From assembly GCA_044221445.1 (NCBI GenBank), contig JBGAPF010000010.1, positions 1-64,000 of the forward strand: a DNA stretch of 64,000 nt, read 5' to 3'. The notes under the pieces are model-generated. The model did no database searches. It saw only the letters and a program-made list of their open reading frames with translations, and was not told where the DNA came from. Source of the DNA: JBDHTS01 sp044221445 (lineage in GTDB: Bacteria > Pseudomonadota > Alphaproteobacteria > Micavibrionales > Micavibrionaceae). Of the stretch, positions 13,878-22,051 are shown piece after piece (the stretch's first letter is position 1; each line of letters opens with the position of its first letter). Made by a program: the position numbers and the translations under genes.

Positions 13878-14690
13878 ATGAAAACCCTGATTGCCTTTCT
13901 CGTCTTTTGCTTTCTTACCGGTCCGGCTTCGGCACAGGAGGCGATGATTCCGCAATCGTCTACCCAGCCCCTGGAGATCACCGCTCAGAAAACACTCGAA
14001 TGGCGGCGCAACGACAAACAATATGTCGCCCGGGGCCAGGCCGTTGCAAAGCAGGGGGACGTCTCGATCGCGGGCGAGACCCTGACCGCGGATTACCGTG
14101 AAAGTAAAAAGTCGAACACCGAGATTTTCCGCCTGACCGCCGAAGGGAGCGTACGCATTGTATCTCAGGGAAGCACGGCTGAAGGCGACAAAGCCGTGTA
14201 TGAAGTTGACAAAGGCCTGGCAACGATGACTGGCAGCGCCCTGCGCCTGTCTTCGCCAGAACAGACGGTGACGGCGAAAGACCGGTTCGAATACTGGGTG
14301 CCGCAAGGCAGGTTGAACGCTATAGGCAGGGCCCATGCCGTACGCGGGGAGGACGTTATCGATTCCGATACCATGTCGGCGATCTTCCGTGAAAACACCA
14401 TGACGAAAAAGAGGGAACTCTCAAAGCTGGAGGCTGCCGGCCATGTCGTCATCACCACGCCGACTGAAATTTTGCGCGGAGACCGGGGCGATTACGACGC
14501 GACAACGAATGTCGCGACACTGGACGGCAATGTCAGTATCAAGCGCGGCCCCAATATACTGGAAGGGGAAAGCGCCGACGTCAACCTGACCACAAATATC
14601 AGCCGTATGCATGGAGGCACAGGAGAGGGGGGTCGCGTACGCGGCGTATTTTATCCTAACAGCGACAAGAGCTTAAGCAAACAGCCCTAG
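13878..14690 (+). CDS. lptA: LptA/OstA-family periplasmic LPS transport protein
   Basis: A 270-residue protein with a signal peptide (MKTLIAFLVFCFLTGPASAQ). The mature part has repeated OstA-type beta segments: EWRRNDKQYVARGQAVAKQG, LTADYRESKKS, AEGSVRIVSQGSTAEGDKAV, LDGNVSIKRGPNILEGESAD. It forms the periplasmic bridge that carries LPS to LptD. At 270 residues it is longer than E. coli LptA (about 185), with a second OstA-like repeat region. ATG 13878 lies just after the lptC stop; the upstream TTG at 13872 is a less likely start. Confidence 0.87.
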   Translation: MKTLIAFLVFCFLTGPASAQEAMIPQSSTQPLEITAQKTLEWRRNDKQYVARGQAVAKQGDVSIAGETLTADYRESKKSNTEIFRLTAEGSVRIVSQGSTAEGDKAVYEVDKGLATMTGSALRLSSPEQTVTAKDRFEYWVPQGRLNAIGRAHAVRGEDVIDSDTMSAIFRENTMTKKRELSKLEAAGHVVITTPTEILRGDRGDYDATTNVATLDGNVSIKRGPNILEGESADVNLTTNISRMHGGTGEGGRVRGVFYPNSDKSLSKQP

Positions 14691-14746
14691 TCTTGAGACG
14701 CTGTAAACTTGCAAAAAAGCCAGGAAAACCCTAAAGTGGCCGGGTG

Positions 14747-15502
14747 ATGAAAAGCAACCCGCCCCACCTGAAGCCTGTTCCCAAAGGCCTGACTGTCCGG
14801 CATCTGTCGAAAACCTATCGCAAGCGTCCGGTGCTGCGGGACGTCAGCATCAATGTCAATCGCGGCGAGGCCGTGGCGCTGCTTGGCCCCAACGGCGCCG
14901 GCAAGACAACATGCTTTTATATTGTGACCGGGCTGATCCCTGCGGATTCGGGCACTATCCAGCTGGACGGGCAGGACGTGACCGCATTGCCCATGTACCG
15001 CCGCGCCCGTCTCGGCATTGGGTACCTGCCCCAGGAATCCTCTATTTTCAGGGGCCTGAGCGTTGAGGACAATATCCGCTCCGTGCTCCAGGGCCAGGGA
15101 CTGACACGCGACGAGCAGGAAAACCTGCTCGAAGAGCTTCTGCATGAATTTTCAATCGCCCATCTGCGCCGTGCCGCCGCCCTCGCCCTGTCGGGCGGCG
15201 AACGCCGCCGTGTCGAGATCGCGCGGGCCTTGGCGTCGCGCCCGCATTTCATTCTGCTCGATGAACCGCTGGCAGGGATCGACCCGATTGCGGTCGGTGA
15301 AATCCGCAGCCTGATCGGCTATCTGAAGACCAAGGGTATCGGCGTCCTCATCACCGACCATAATGTCCGCGACACGCTCGATATCGTTGATCGCGCCTAT
15401 ATCCTGCACAGCGGCAAGGTGCTGATGGAAGGCACGCCCGCCGACATCGTGGCGCACCAGGATGTCCGCCGCGTTTACCTCGGCGAAGGCTTCTCGCTGT
15501 AA
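14747..15502 (+). CDS. lptB: LPS export ABC transporter ATP-binding protein LptB
   Basis: A 251-residue ATPase. Walker A is LLGPNGAGKTTCFYIVTGL, the signature is LSGGERRRVEIARALA, and Walker B is FILLDEPLAGIDPIAVGEI. The LGIGYLPQESSIFRGLSVED and LITDHNVRDTLDIVDRAYIL segments are characteristic of LptB. The protein drives LPS extraction from the inner membrane with LptF and LptG, which are not in this window. In many proteobacteria rpoN follows lptB, but here putA does. ATG 14747 is taken; the preceding GTG at 14744 is in frame. Confidence 0.95.
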   Translation: MKSNPPHLKPVPKGLTVRHLSKTYRKRPVLRDVSINVNRGEAVALLGPNGAGKTTCFYIVTGLIPADSGTIQLDGQDVTALPMYRRARLGIGYLPQESSIFRGLSVEDNIRSVLQGQGLTRDEQENLLEELLHEFSIAHLRRAAALALSGGERRRVEIARALASRPHFILLDEPLAGIDPIAVGEIRSLIGYLKTKGIGVLITDHNVRDTLDIVDRAYILHSGKVLMEGTPADIVAHQDVRRVYLGEGFSL

Positions 15503-15561
15503 AATTTCCATGGTTTCTTTTGGCGATCGCTTGCCCCGTCAACTGGCAGGCCGGACCTGCG

Positions 15562-15583
15562 CGTGATATATAAAAAGATCACG
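15562..15583. promoter_or_regulatory. Inverted repeat upstream of putA, possible operator
   Basis: CGTGAT (15562-15567) and ATCACG (15578-15583) form a perfect 6-bp inverted repeat around an AT-rich 10-base centre, 22 bases before the putA start. In alphaproteobacteria putA is commonly controlled by an Lrp-type regulator (PutR), whose sites are AT-centred inverted repeats. No regulator gene is adjacent. Confidence 0.35.
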
Positions 15584-15604
15584 ATGTAGGGAGATCGATC
15601 CGAC

Positions 15605-18600
15605 ATGACCCCGCCGCTTTCCAGTGTCCTGTATGCCGATGAATCCCAGACTGTCGAGGCGTTGCTGGCGGCGCTGCCCTGGGACAGCGCGCGCGAGAAG
15701 CGGACTCAAGACTCAGCGCGCAGCCTGGTCGAGCGCGTCAGGGGCGCCAAGCGCAAATCCGGCGAACTTGAAGGATTTCTTCAGCAATACGGGCTGAATT
15801 CGGAAGAAGGGTTGGCCCTGATGACGCTGGCGGAGGCGCTCTTGCGCATTCCGGACGCACAGACCGCCTCTCTTTTGATTCGCGACAAAATGGCGGCGGC
15901 GGACTGGCTTGCGAAACAGGGAGATTCGAAAGATTTTCTGGTGAAAGTGGCCGGCTTCGGTCTTTCGCTCACACGCAAGGCGCTGGATTCGTCGCTTTCA
16001 AAACTGGGCGAACCCGTCATCCGCAAGGCAATGGTGGAGGCGTTGCGCCTGATGGGGCGGCAGTTCGTCCTGGGACGCACCATCGAGGAGGCCATGAAAA
16101 ACGGCCGCGAGTATGAAAAGAAAGGGTACCGCCTTTCCTACGACATGCTTGGCGAAGGCGCGCGCAGTTTCGCGGCGGCGGACGCTTATTTCGACGCCTA
16201 TGCCGCCGCCATTCGCGCCATAGGAACCGACCAGAACGCGGGACATCGTCCCGGCATATCCGTCAAACTATCCGCGCTGCATCCCCGCTATGAATACAAA
16301 AAAGCCGAATCCTGTGTGCCAGCCATGGCGCGCCGGCTCTCCGAACTCGCCCGACTGGCAGCGGAGCATCATATCGCGCTGACCGTCGATGCCGAGGAAG
16401 CGGATAGGCTGGAAACATCCCTGAAAATCATCGGGGCGGTTGCGGCAGACCCTGGCCTGAAAAACTGGGACGGTTTCGGACTTGCGATCCAGGCCTATCA
16501 GAAGCGCTGCCTTCCTCTGGTCGATCATCTGGCGGACATGGCGAAAAGCGCCGGGCGGCGGCTGCAGGTACGTCTGGTCAAGGGCGCCTACTGGGATGCG
16601 GAAATAAAACGCGCTCAGGTTATGGGTCTGCCGGACTACCCCGTCTTCACGCGCAAGGCGAACACCGACCTGTCCTATCTTGCCTGCGCGGATAAAATGC
16701 TGCGTCAGCGCGATATTTTCTATCCGATGTTCGCCACGCATAACGCCTATAGCGTCGCAGGGATCATGGAACTGGCCGGCGGAGAGCGCGGCGGGTTCGA
16801 ATTCCAGCGCCTGCATGGCATGGGCGAGACGCTGCATGATATCGTACTGGCCGACAGGCTTGCAGAAGTGAGCGTCTATGCGCCGTGCGGAAGCCATGAG
16901 GACCTGCTTCCCTATCTCGTGCGCCGCCTGCTGGAGAACGGGGCAAGCACATCGTTCGTGCATAAGATCCTCGACAGGAAGACGCTCCTTGACGACCTCA
17001 TCGTCGATCCAGTGGAGGATGCGAGAAATCATCCGTCGAAACGCCATGCCCGCATCGTCCTGCCGCGTGACATTTACGGCGCGGGCCGCCTGAACGCGGC
17101 GGGCATCGATCTGACCGAGCCGTCAATGACCGAACCTTTGCTTTCGGGCATGAAAGCGCTGGATGGGAAAGTGCTGGAAGCCGCGCCGCTGGTGGGCGGT
17201 ATATCTAGAAAGCCCGGACAGCCTCTGCCTGTCTCCAGTCCTGCCAACCGTGCGCAAACCGTCGGCCAGGTCTGGTACGCCGATTCGGCAATGATTGACG
17301 CCGCATTCGAAAGCGCGAAAGACGGTTTTTCCCGCTGGTCTTCAATACCGGCGGCAGAGCGCGCCGCCTGCCTGCGCCGTCTGGCCGACTTAATGGAAGC
17401 GGACCGCGACACGCTGATGGGATTGTGCGTTCGCGAGGCCGGCAAAACCATAGACGATGCGCTGGCCGAACTGCGCGAGGCGGTCGATTTCTGCCGCTAT
17501 TACGCGCAGCAGGGAGAAAAGGATTTTAACGAAACAGGTCAGAAACTGCCCGGACCGACGGGAGAGTCCAATACGTTTTTCCTTCAGGGTCGCGGCGTGT
17601 TCGTCTGCATCAGCCCGTGGAACTTTCCGCTTGCCATATTCATGGGACAGGTCAGCGCGGCGCTGATGGCGGGGAACGCCGTCATCGCCAAGCCTGCCGA
17701 ACAGACGCCGCTGGTAGCCGCCTTCGCGGCGCGCCTGATCCATCTGGCGGGCGTACCAGCTGACGCGTTCCACCTTCTGCCCGGTGACGGCGAGACGGGC
17801 GCGATGCTGGTCAGGTACAAGGATGTGGCGGGCGTCGCGTTTACGGGGTCGGCCGACGCCGCCCGTTCCATCAACCGCGCGCTCGCAGCAAAGGACGGCC
17901 CGATCGTGCCTCTGATCGCCGAAACCGGCGGCCAGAACGCGATGATCGTCGACTCGTCCGCTTTGCCGGAGCAGATCATTGACGATGTGCTGGTCAGCGC
18001 TTTCGGATCCACGGGACAGCGTTGCAGCGCCCTGCGGGTTCTATACGTGCAGGAAGATATCGCGGACAGCGTCATCGCGCTGCTGCAGGGCGCGATGGCA
18101 GCGCGCAGCGTCGGCGATCCCATAAAATTATCGACCGATACCGGGCCTGTCATCGACGCGGATGCGCTTGAAACGTTGACAGCCCATAAACAAAAGCTCG
18201 AACGGACCGCACGTAAAATAGCCGAAATCCCTCTGCCTCCGGAAGCTACAGGCGGTACGTTTTTTGCGCCCGTCGCCTATGAAATAAAATCCATCCGTGA
18301 AATCGACCGCGAAGTGTTCGGCCCCGTGCTGCATGTCATCCGTTACAGGGCCAGTGACATCGACGGGATCGTCGCGGATATAAACGCCACGGGATATGGC
18401 CTGACCATGGGACTGCACAGCCGCATCGGATCGACGATCACGCGTATCGCGCACGCCGTCCGGGCCGGCAATATCTACGTCAACCGCACGATGATCGGCG
18501 CGGTGGTCGGGGTTCAGCCCTTCGGCGGCATGGGCCTGTCCGGCACCGGCCCGAAAGCCGGCGGCCCGCACTACCTTCACCGTTTCGCCGCCGAAAAGGT

Positions 18601-18661
18601 CGTCTCGATCGACACGACGCGGCAGGGCGGCAATGCAAGTCTGGTGACGTTGGAGGAATGA
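15605..18661 (+). CDS. putA: Bifunctional proline dehydrogenase / P5C dehydrogenase PutA
   Basis: This 1018-residue enzyme oxidises proline to glutamate. The FAD-dependent proline dehydrogenase domain covers about residues 80-460 (KLSALHPRYEYKK, LVKGAYWDAEIKRAQ, MFATHNAYSV, FEFQRLHGMGE). The NAD-dependent aldehyde dehydrogenase domain covers about 520-1000 (CISPWNFPLAIFMGQVSAAL, GVAFTGSADAARSINRAL, LIAETGGQNAMIVDSSA), with catalytic C807 in STGQRCSALRVL. There is no N-terminal ribbon-helix-helix DNA-binding domain and no long C-terminal extension, so it is the short form that does not repress its own gene. A GGGAG sequence precedes ATG 15605. A possible operator lies at 15562-15583. Confidence 0.95.
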   Translation: MTPPLSSVLYADESQTVEALLAALPWDSAREKRTQDSARSLVERVRGAKRKSGELEGFLQQYGLNSEEGLALMTLAEALLRIPDAQTASLLIRDKMAAADWLAKQGDSKDFLVKVAGFGLSLTRKALDSSLSKLGEPVIRKAMVEALRLMGRQFVLGRTIEEAMKNGREYEKKGYRLSYDMLGEGARSFAAADAYFDAYAAAIRAIGTDQNAGHRPGISVKLSALHPRYEYKKAESCVPAMARRLSELARLAAEHHIALTVDAEEADRLETSLKIIGAVAADPGLKNWDGFGLAIQAYQKRCLPLVDHLADMAKSAGRRLQVRLVKGAYWDAEIKRAQVMGLPDYPVFTRKANTDLSYLACADKMLRQRDIFYPMFATHNAYSVAGIMELAGGERGGFEFQRLHGMGETLHDIVLADRLAEVSVYAPCGSHEDLLPYLVRRLLENGASTSFVHKILDRKTLLDDLIVDPVEDARNHPSKRHARIVLPRDIYGAGRLNAAGIDLTEPSMTEPLLSGMKALDGKVLEAAPLVGGISRKPGQPLPVSSPANRAQTVGQVWYADSAMIDAAFESAKDGFSRWSSIPAAERAACLRRLADLMEADRDTLMGLCVREAGKTIDDALAELREAVDFCRYYAQQGEKDFNETGQKLPGPTGESNTFFLQGRGVFVCISPWNFPLAIFMGQVSAALMAGNAVIAKPAEQTPLVAAFAARLIHLAGVPADAFHLLPGDGETGAMLVRYKDVAGVAFTGSADAARSINRALAAKDGPIVPLIAETGGQNAMIVDSSALPEQIIDDVLVSAFGSTGQRCSALRVLYVQEDIADSVIALLQGAMAARSVGDPIKLSTDTGPVIDADALETLTAHKQKLERTARKIAEIPLPPEATGGTFFAPVAYEIKSIREIDREVFGPVLHVIRYRASDIDGIVADINATGYGLTMGLHSRIGSTITRIAHAVRAGNIYVNRTMIGAVVGVQPFGGMGLSGTGPKAGGPHYLHRFAAEKVVSIDTTRQGGNASLVTLEE

Positions 18662-18744
18662 CTTATGGACGATTGGAAATTATTGAGATCAAACGGCATA
18701 ATCGTCTATATCTTGAAAAAGCTAACATTATTAGGAGAATGGCC

Positions 18745-18897
18745 ATGACAAAAAAATCAAGTGCTATTGAGCCCGGTTGGTTGAGCATTAAAGCCATCGC
18801 AGATCTTTTCGGGTTAGGCACACCATCAGCCGAATCGACTGTTGTAACAAACACAGCGAAGGTATGCCCACCTCCTAAATTAACTAAAGATTCTTGA
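18745..18897 (+). CDS. Small protein of unknown function, coupled to purD (50 aa)
   Basis: Not recognised. The ATG at 18745 lies 7 bases after AGGAG (18733-18737). The product begins MTKKSSAIEPGWLSIKAIAD and ends in a threonine-rich then proline/lysine-rich tail with one cysteine (KVCPPPKLTKDS). Its TGA stop overlaps the purD start (TGATG), so the two are probably translationally coupled. The sequence is clearly more AT-rich than putA and purD. Its length and Thr/Ser-Pro-rich C-terminal end resemble, loosely, modified-peptide precursors, but no maturation enzyme is nearby. It may be a leader peptide for purD. Confidence 0.5.
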   Translation: MTKKSSAIEPGWLSIKAIADLFGLGTPSAESTVVTNTAKVCPPPKLTKDS

Positions 18898-20177
18898 TGA
18901 ATATCTTTCTCATCGGATCCGGCGGGCGCGAACATGCGCTGGCGTGGAAGATCGCCCAGTCGCCGCTATGCGGCAAATTGTGGTGCGCGCCGGGGAATGC
19001 GGGGATCGCGGAGCATGCGGAATGCATCGATATCCCTGTCGACGATATCGACGCGCTGGTCGCCTTCGCCAAAGATAACGCCATCGATTTCGTCGTGATC
19101 GGGCCGGAAACGCCTCTGGTGCTGGGCCTGGCCGATCTGCTGCGGGCGGAAAACATTCTCGCCTTCGGGCCATCGCGCGCGGCGGCCCAGCTTGAAGGCT
19201 CCAAGGCTTTCATGAAGGATTTGTGCGCGAAATACGGTATTCCCACAGCGGCCTATGGCGTCTTCAACGATATCGAACAGGCGCGCGCTTTTATCCGCAA
19301 GACCGGGACGCCCATCGTCGTCAAGGCGGACGGCCTGGCGGCGGGCAAAGGCGTCATCATCGCGCAGAGCGAGGAAGAAGCGCTGAGCGCCGTCGGCGAC
19401 ATGCTGTCCGGCAACGCTTTCGGCAAGGCGGGGCACCAGGTGGTGATCGAGCAGTTTCTCGAAGGCGAGGAAATCAGTTTCTTCGCGCTGTCGGACGGCT
19501 CGACCTGCCTGCCCCTCATTTCGGCGCAGGATCACAAGCGCGTGGGCGAAGGCGACACCGGCCCCAACACAGGCGGCATGGGCGCCTATTGCCCGGCGAA
19601 TACCAGGATCATGACCGCCGGCATGACCGACCGCATCATGGCCGACATTATCCGCCCCACGGTCGCCGCGATGGAAAAAGAAGGCTGCCCGTTCCAGGGC
19701 ATACTGTTCGCCGGCCTGATGATTCATGACGGCGTACCGAAGCTGATCGAATACAACGCCCGGTTCGGCGACCCCGAATGCCAGACGATCATGATGCTGT
19801 TGGACGGGGACATTCTGCATATCCTGAAAGCCTGCGCCGAAGGATCGCTGGAGCAGGCGCAGGATGAGATCGGCTGGCATTTCGCTGTCACTTTATGCGT
19901 CGTTTTAGCGGCGCAGGGCTATCCCGGAGCCTATGTCAAAAACGCATCGATCAAGAATCTGGACAGGGCCGCCAAAACGGATGGCGTCAGGATTTTCCAT
20001 GCAGGGACAGCGAAAGACGATAAGGGACATATCTTGAGCACGGGCGGCCGCGTCCTTGGCGTGACCGCGATGGGGAAGACGGTGGCGGAGGCGCAAAAAC
20101 TGGCCTATGAAGCCGTCGACCAGATCGACTGGCCGGAAGGGTTCTGCCGCAGGGATATCGGATGGCGCGCGATTTGA
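18897..20177 (+). CDS. purD: Phosphoribosylamine-glycine ligase PurD
   Basis: A 426-residue ATP-grasp enzyme of purine synthesis, joining phosphoribosylamine and glycine. The N domain starts MNIFLIGSGGREHALAW. The ATP-grasp core includes GTPIVVKADGLAAGKGVIIA and VIEQFLEGEEISFFALSDG. The family signature HKRVGEGDTGPNTGGMGAY is complete, as is the metal site LIEYNARFGDPECQ. ATG 18897 overlaps the stop of the small upstream gene; the track-like TTG three bases earlier is not needed. No other purine gene is adjacent. Confidence 0.96.
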   Translation: MNIFLIGSGGREHALAWKIAQSPLCGKLWCAPGNAGIAEHAECIDIPVDDIDALVAFAKDNAIDFVVIGPETPLVLGLADLLRAENILAFGPSRAAAQLEGSKAFMKDLCAKYGIPTAAYGVFNDIEQARAFIRKTGTPIVVKADGLAAGKGVIIAQSEEEALSAVGDMLSGNAFGKAGHQVVIEQFLEGEEISFFALSDGSTCLPLISAQDHKRVGEGDTGPNTGGMGAYCPANTRIMTAGMTDRIMADIIRPTVAAMEKEGCPFQGILFAGLMIHDGVPKLIEYNARFGDPECQTIMMLLDGDILHILKACAEGSLEQAQDEIGWHFAVTLCVVLAAQGYPGAYVKNASIKNLDRAAKTDGVRIFHAGTAKDDKGHILSTGGRVLGVTAMGKTVAEAQKLAYEAVDQIDWPEGFCRRDIGWRAI

Positions 20178-20238
20178 GCACGGGGTTGCAGTTTAAGCCA
20201 GCTGTCTGCCTCGTACCTTCGCATACCTGTTTTCGCGG

Positions 20239-20679
20239 CTATCTTTTTCCTTTAAAAAAATCTTTCAGGATCTGACCGCACTCCTCCACAGGCGTCTCCG
20301 TCACCTCGGGCCTGTGGTGGCATGTCGGCTGGTCGTAAAAACGTCCTCCATGCCAGATCCCTCCGCCTTTCGGGTCGCGCGCGCCGATGATCACGCGGCG
20401 GAAACGGGCGAAGCTGATGGCCGCCGCGCACATGGCGCAGGGTTCCAGCGTGACATAAAGGTCGTAACCGGGAACGCGCTGCGCGCCCGCCTTCGCGCAG
20501 GCCTCGCGCAGGACCAGCATTTCGGCATGGGCGGAAGGGTCGCGCCATTCCAGCGTCCGGTTGCCGTTGCGCGCCGCGACCGTGCCGTCCGGCCCCACGG
20601 CAACGGCCCCGATCGGCACTTCGCCGCGCGCCGCGGCGGCACGCGCTTCCTCCATCGCCATCTGCATGAATTCGTTCAT
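20239..20679 (-). CDS. tadA: tRNA-specific adenosine deaminase TadA
   Basis: A 146-residue cytidine-deaminase-fold enzyme that converts A34 of tRNA-Arg(ACG) to inosine. The zinc and catalytic motif HAEMLVLREA (His and the proton-shuttle Glu) and the PCAMCAAAI motif (two Cys ligands) are intact. GARDPKGGG and the ending GQILKDFFKGKR fit TadA rather than free-base deaminases such as guanine deaminase. It is divergent from rluB, whose start is 80 bases away. Confidence 0.92.
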   Translation of the reverse strand: MNEFMQMAMEEARAAAARGEVPIGAVAVGPDGTVAARNGNRTLEWRDPSAHAEMLVLREACAKAGAQRVPGYDLYVTLEPCAMCAAAISFARFRRVIIGARDPKGGGIWHGGRFYDQPTCHHRPEVTETPVEECGQILKDFFKGKR

Positions 20680-20759
20680 AAAAACGTTTTAACGCGAAGA
20701 AGCGCGGAAGCGAAGAAAATAAACCTTCGGTTCTTGAGGGGTTCAGGCTAAAAACTCTT

Positions 20760-21500
20760 ATGGATCAGACAAAAGAACGGATTGCCAAAGTCATGGCCCG
20801 CGCGGGGCTTTGTTCCCGCCGCGATGCGGAGCGCTGGATCGCCGAGGGACGCGTGACCGTCAACGGTGAGACCCTAGAATCGCCCGCCTTTACCGTGTCG
20901 GCGGACGACTCCATCGTCGTCGACGGCAAACCGGTCGGCAAGGCGGAAAAAACGCGGCTGTATATGTTCCACAAACCTGCCGGCCTCGTCACCACCGCCA
21001 AGGATGAAAAAGGGCGGCCTACGGTCTTCGAGGGACTCCCGCGCGAACTGGGGCGGCTGGTCAGCGTCGGGCGGCTGGACATGAACACCGAAGGGCTTCT
21101 GCTCCTCACCAATGACGGGGAGCTGGCGCGGCACCTTGAGCTGCCCGCGCTGGGCTGGAAACGCCGCTACCGCGTCCGCGCGCATGGAAAACTCCCCTCC
21201 GCCGCCGTCGAAAAACTGGCGGCGGGCATGACGGTCGAAGGCGTCAAATACGGGTCCATCGAAGCCGAGATCGATAAGGACGAAGGCACCAATACTTGGC
21301 TCACCCTGACCTTGACCGAAGGCAAAAATAGAGAAATCCGCAAGGTCATGGAGGCGCTGAACATGCAGGTCAACCGGCTGATCCGCCTGTCTTACGGTCC
21401 GTTCCAGCTTGGCAAGCTGCCGCGCGGCGGCCTAGAAGAGGTAAGCCCGCGCGTGATGCGGGAACAACTGACGGGCTTTTTCAAAGACAGGCCAAAATGA
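20760..21500 (+). CDS. rluB: 23S rRNA pseudouridine synthase, RluB/RsuA family
   Basis: A 246-residue enzyme. An S4 RNA-binding domain (RIAKVMARAGLCSRRDAERW ... EGRVTVNGE, about residues 7-45) precedes the catalytic domain. The catalytic aspartate lies in GRLDMNTEGLLLLTNDGEL, and KNREIRKVMEALNMQVNRLI matches the family's later motif. RluB isomerises a uridine in helix 80 of 23S rRNA. RsuA and RluE are paralogues; the presence of the S4 domain and C-terminal tail favours RluB. The stop overlaps the rsmD start by 4 bases. Confidence 0.88.
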   Translation: MDQTKERIAKVMARAGLCSRRDAERWIAEGRVTVNGETLESPAFTVSADDSIVVDGKPVGKAEKTRLYMFHKPAGLVTTAKDEKGRPTVFEGLPRELGRLVSVGRLDMNTEGLLLLTNDGELARHLELPALGWKRRYRVRAHGKLPSAAVEKLAAGMTVEGVKYGSIEAEIDKDEGTNTWLTLTLTEGKNREIRKVMEALNMQVNRLIRLSYGPFQLGKLPRGGLEEVSPRVMREQLTGFFKDRPK

Positions 21501-22051
21501 GAATCACGAGCGGGCTCTATCGCGGCCGCACGCTCGCCGCGCCGAAAGGAATGGATGTCAGACCCACCGCCGACAAGGTGCGGCAAGCGATTTTTAACAT
21601 CCTGCTCGGCATGGGCTATCCCGAAAGCGCGGATGTGCTAGACGGTTTTTGCGGCACCGGGGCGTTAGGGCTGGAAGCGCTGTCGCGCGGAGCGCGGTCC
21701 TGCGTCTTCATGGACCGATCGACGGCGTCCCTGCAATGCTGTAAAGACAATATCGCGGCATTGAATGCGGGCGACCGCAGCACAGTCATTAAAGCGGATG
21801 TTACGCAGCCAGGACCGGCGCCGAAATCTGTAAGCCTGTTTTTTCTGGATCCGCCGTATAGACAACATCTGACGACCCCGTCCCTTGAAGCTCTTGCGGC
21901 AAATGGGTGGGTAGCCACGGGGGCATTGGGTGTGATTGAAGTCGAAAAACAGGCGACACACGCCATCCCGCAGGCCTGTCGCCTTTTGCAGCACCGGAGC
22001 TACGGTGGGACGGATGTCCTGTTTGTGCGCTATGCCGGGCTTCATGACTGA
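21497..22051 (+). CDS. rsmD: 16S rRNA (guanine-966 N2)-methyltransferase RsmD
   Basis: A 184-residue SAM-dependent methyltransferase. The N-terminal MRITSGLYRGRTLAAPKGMD and VRPTADKVRQAIFNIL are typical of RsmD. Motif I is VLDGFCGTGALGLEALSRGA, and the catalytic motif is FLDPPY. It modifies G966 in the 30S head late in assembly. It forms a two-gene operon with rluB. The last 250 bases are also open on the opposite strand as the tail of the HAD-family gene. Confidence 0.93.
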   Translation: MRITSGLYRGRTLAAPKGMDVRPTADKVRQAIFNILLGMGYPESADVLDGFCGTGALGLEALSRGARSCVFMDRSTASLQCCKDNIAALNAGDRSTVIKADVTQPGPAPKSVSLFFLDPPYRQHLTTPSLEALAANGWVATGALGVIEVEKQATHAIPQACRLLQHRSYGGTDVLFVRYAGLHD

